From assembly GCA_002162955.1 (NCBI GenBank), contig MABD01000024.1, positions 186,001-250,000 of the forward strand: a stretch of 64,000 nt of DNA, given 5' to 3'. Below are positions 62,660 to 64,000 of this stretch, in pieces. Position 1 is the first letter of the stretch; each line of letters starts with the position of its first letter. A model generated the notes under the pieces. The model had not been told where the DNA came from. It worked only from the letters and a program-made list of their open reading frames with translations, and searched no databases. Both the position numbers and the translations under genes were made by a program. The DNA comes from Gammaproteobacteria bacterium 45_16_T64 (GTDB lineage Bacteria; Pseudomonadota; Gammaproteobacteria; Pseudomonadales; Ketobacteraceae).

Positions 62660-63577
62660 ATGGAAATAGAAGAATTGCTGATTGATGTAAAAGAGCAACA
62701 ACTAGCGGTGGTGGCGGTGAATACACACGTAAACAATATGCCACTGATTTTCATTCATGGAGTATTGGCATCGGTGAATTTTTGGAAGAGTGTGATTCCA
62801 AACGAAATACTTGATAGCCACCCCTGGTACTCGGTTAGTTTGCCAGGCCATTATCCATCGACGCTACCCCAAGGCTTTTCACCGACGGATATAGATGAAG
62901 ATTGGATGGCGGATGTGTATGAGGCCGCTATAGAAAAACTTATCGGGGATAAAGATTATATTCTCGTTGGTCATTCTACGGGTGGCTTTGCGGCGTTGAA
63001 TCTTGGTGCTAGGCAGCCAGAAAAACTTAAAGGCATTGTTAGCATTGCGGGTTTTTACAATGGGGACTGGGGTGGTATAGAGGGTATGCTAGTAAAAATT
63101 GCAAGCTGGGGAAGGTGGGCGAAGCCGTTATTTGTCGCCAACCTTGCGTTGGGTAGAAGCTTGCGTGGTTTACAAGAAACGCTTTCAAGTCTTCTTGCCC
63201 ATGATCGTGTGGCGTATAAGAACTCCCCACGTACTCAAAAGATGTTGAGTGATATACAAGAAAATATTCAAGCGCAGACATTAAGCCATCTGTTTCCATT
63301 GTTTAATCGTATTTCAACTTTTGATATTCGACACAAATTATCCAATATCCAATTGCCTGTATGGTTGTTTGTGGGGACCCATGACCCAGTGATTCATGCT
63401 CAACAGTCATTGGTGTTGGCTGATGCTATTCCTAATGCCGAGACAATCATCTTTGAAGATACGGGTCATATGCCATTCATGGAAAAGGCAGCGGAATTTA
63501 ATAGTCAGTTTTTGTTGGCTATATCACACATTAATCAAGATCCGACCGAGCCAAGTGAGGTGTTACATGCAGTATGA
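62660..63577 (+). CDS. Alpha/beta hydrolase
   Basis: A 305-residue esterase-like protein. The nucleophile elbow GHSTGGF holds the catalytic Ser (about residue 103), the oxyanion segment FIHGVLASVNFW is near residue 31, and the DTGHMPF end holds the catalytic His (about 274); the Asp is probably in GTHDPV. No signal peptide, so cytoplasmic. The substrate cannot be told. A divergent tetR suggests induction by the substrate. The next gene starts inside its last 11 bases. Confidence 0.88.
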   Translation: MEIEELLIDVKEQQLAVVAVNTHVNNMPLIFIHGVLASVNFWKSVIPNEILDSHPWYSVSLPGHYPSTLPQGFSPTDIDEDWMADVYEAAIEKLIGDKDYILVGHSTGGFAALNLGARQPEKLKGIVSIAGFYNGDWGGIEGMLVKIASWGRWAKPLFVANLALGRSLRGLQETLSSLLAHDRVAYKNSPRTQKMLSDIQENIQAQTLSHLFPLFNRISTFDIRHKLSNIQLPVWLFVGTHDPVIHAQQSLVLADAIPNAETIIFEDTGHMPFMEKAAEFNSQFLLAISHINQDPTEPSEVLHAV

Positions 63578-64000
63578 TCAATTTCAACAGGACTTAGAGC
63601 GTATTTATCAATCTGAAGTGTATGGTATTGCACTGTTTGCCATGGCAAAGAGGGTAGCAAAAAATAGTGAAAGAAAAGCGAAGTGGGATCGATTGCTGCG
63701 TCTAGAAGAGGTGACGCTCGCGTGTTTTGAGCAATATGCTGAACAGCACGGTGTACATTTTCGATACCCCTTGTTGTGGCAGTTAAAAGGTAGAGCTGAG
63801 GGTGCTGCGTTAGGGCTCTTGCCCTGGCGATTGGCTATGAAGCTTTTAAAAGACGGCACGCGAGACTTTCAAGTAAAGTTTAAGCGGCTTAAGGATAATG
63901 CGGACCCTAGTACGCAGAGCTTCTTCAACTATGTTTATGCCCATGAAAAGTCCATTGAGGCGTTTGCGATGGCGGAGTTGGCCAATAAGCAGGATACGTT
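63567..64000 (+). CDS. Ferritin-like protein, N-terminal part, cut by the window end
   Basis: The frame opens at ATG 63567, overlapping the hydrolase stop by 11 bases, and stays open for 144 codons to the end of the window. The helices carry Glu residues in the spacing of di-iron proteins: YQSEVYGIALFAMAKR, LLRLEEVTLACFEQY and, near the cut, FNYVYAHEKSIEAFAMAELA with an E/H pair. This layout suggests a ferritin-like four-helix bundle as in rubrerythrin-type or COQ7-like proteins, but I cannot confirm the iron ligands. It is probably co-transcribed with the hydrolase. Confidence 0.6.
   Translation, partial: MQYDQFQQDLERIYQSEVYGIALFAMAKRVAKNSERKAKWDRLLRLEEVTLACFEQYAEQHGVHFRYPLLWQLKGRAEGAALGLLPWRLAMKLLKDGTRDFQVKFKRLKDNADPSTQSFFNYVYAHEKSIEAFAMAELANKQDT

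Noticed and set aside
1..64000. tRNA, rRNA, CRISPR arrays, riboswitches and insertion sequences
   Set aside because: Intergenic regions were read for cloverleaf ends, repeat-spacer patterns, known aptamer-like leaders and transposase frames; none was found.

Overview
The window is a chromosomal segment of a Gram-negative gammaproteobacterium. The left end carries the conserved order fabF-pabC-mltG-tmk-holB-pilZ-tatD, which is the order known from Pseudomonas and its relatives. TmcA, RlmJ, RmuC, DUF2788, an LbtU-type porin, TonB-dependent uptake and outer-membrane signals agree with that. Base composition is moderate, clearly less GC-rich than Pseudomonas, and the gene set (fatty-acid/propionate use, glycerol-3-phosphate use, many c-di-GMP proteins) would fit a marine or environmental heterotroph of the Pseudomonadales/Oceanospirillales/Cellvibrionales area. 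I cannot name the genus. No rRNA, tRNA, insertion sequence, integrase or CRISPR array was seen.

Layout. 1-6690: housekeeping block (fatty-acid synthase end, folate, murein transglycosylase, dTMP kinase, DNA polymerase III delta prime, PilZ, TatD, RmuC). 6684-9698: a leftward block with a membrane protein, an orphan terminator, a YaeF/YiiX-like protein whose catalytic Cys seems lost, and a class V aminotransferase facing a TetR gene across a perfect palindrome. 10610-15642: a degenerate HD-GYP protein, TmcA and an LbtU-like porin. 15641-19094: a ScfR-type regulator divergent from a long acyl-CoA dehydrogenase, with three TTGCAA cores between them. 19318-24296: a 34-residue lipoprotein, a three-part glycosyltransferase and a large exported helical-repeat protein. 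24357-34882: RlmJ, HisI, HupE/UreJ-like, DUF2788, an ABC1 kinase, a 7TMR-DISM diguanylate cyclase, an SDR, a ZntR-like regulator with its metal exporter, HIT and XdhC proteins. 35033-43464: PrpE, DUF3817, a FGGY kinase-GlpD pair facing an AraC-type regulator, a second GGDEF protein and MsrA. 43571-51796: a MalT-like LuxR regulator, a chalcone-isomerase-like secreted protein, a YqaA-like protein, EtfBA and a TonB-dependent receptor. 52101-61869: the accessory-looking part, made of a 2,503-residue exported SpvB/FG-GAP/YD-repeat (Rhs-type) protein, an overlapping small membrane protein that is a candidate immunity protein, and four tandem small exported cysteine-pair proteins. 61925-64000: TetR, an alpha/beta hydrolase and the start of a ferritin-like protein.

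The metabolic genes converge on acyl-CoA chemistry: acyl-CoA dehydrogenase under ScfR, PrpE for propionate, and EtfBA as the electron acceptor of acyl-CoA dehydrogenases. Second-messenger genes recur: two GGDEF enzymes, each with an intact GGEEF and RxxD inhibitory site, an HD-GYP protein that has lost its HD motif, and a PilZ lacking the c-di-GMP motif. Several genes end inside terminator hairpins shared with a convergent neighbour. The best candidate for an undescribed system is the Rhs-type protein, its coupled membrane protein and the array of small exported proteins behind it.
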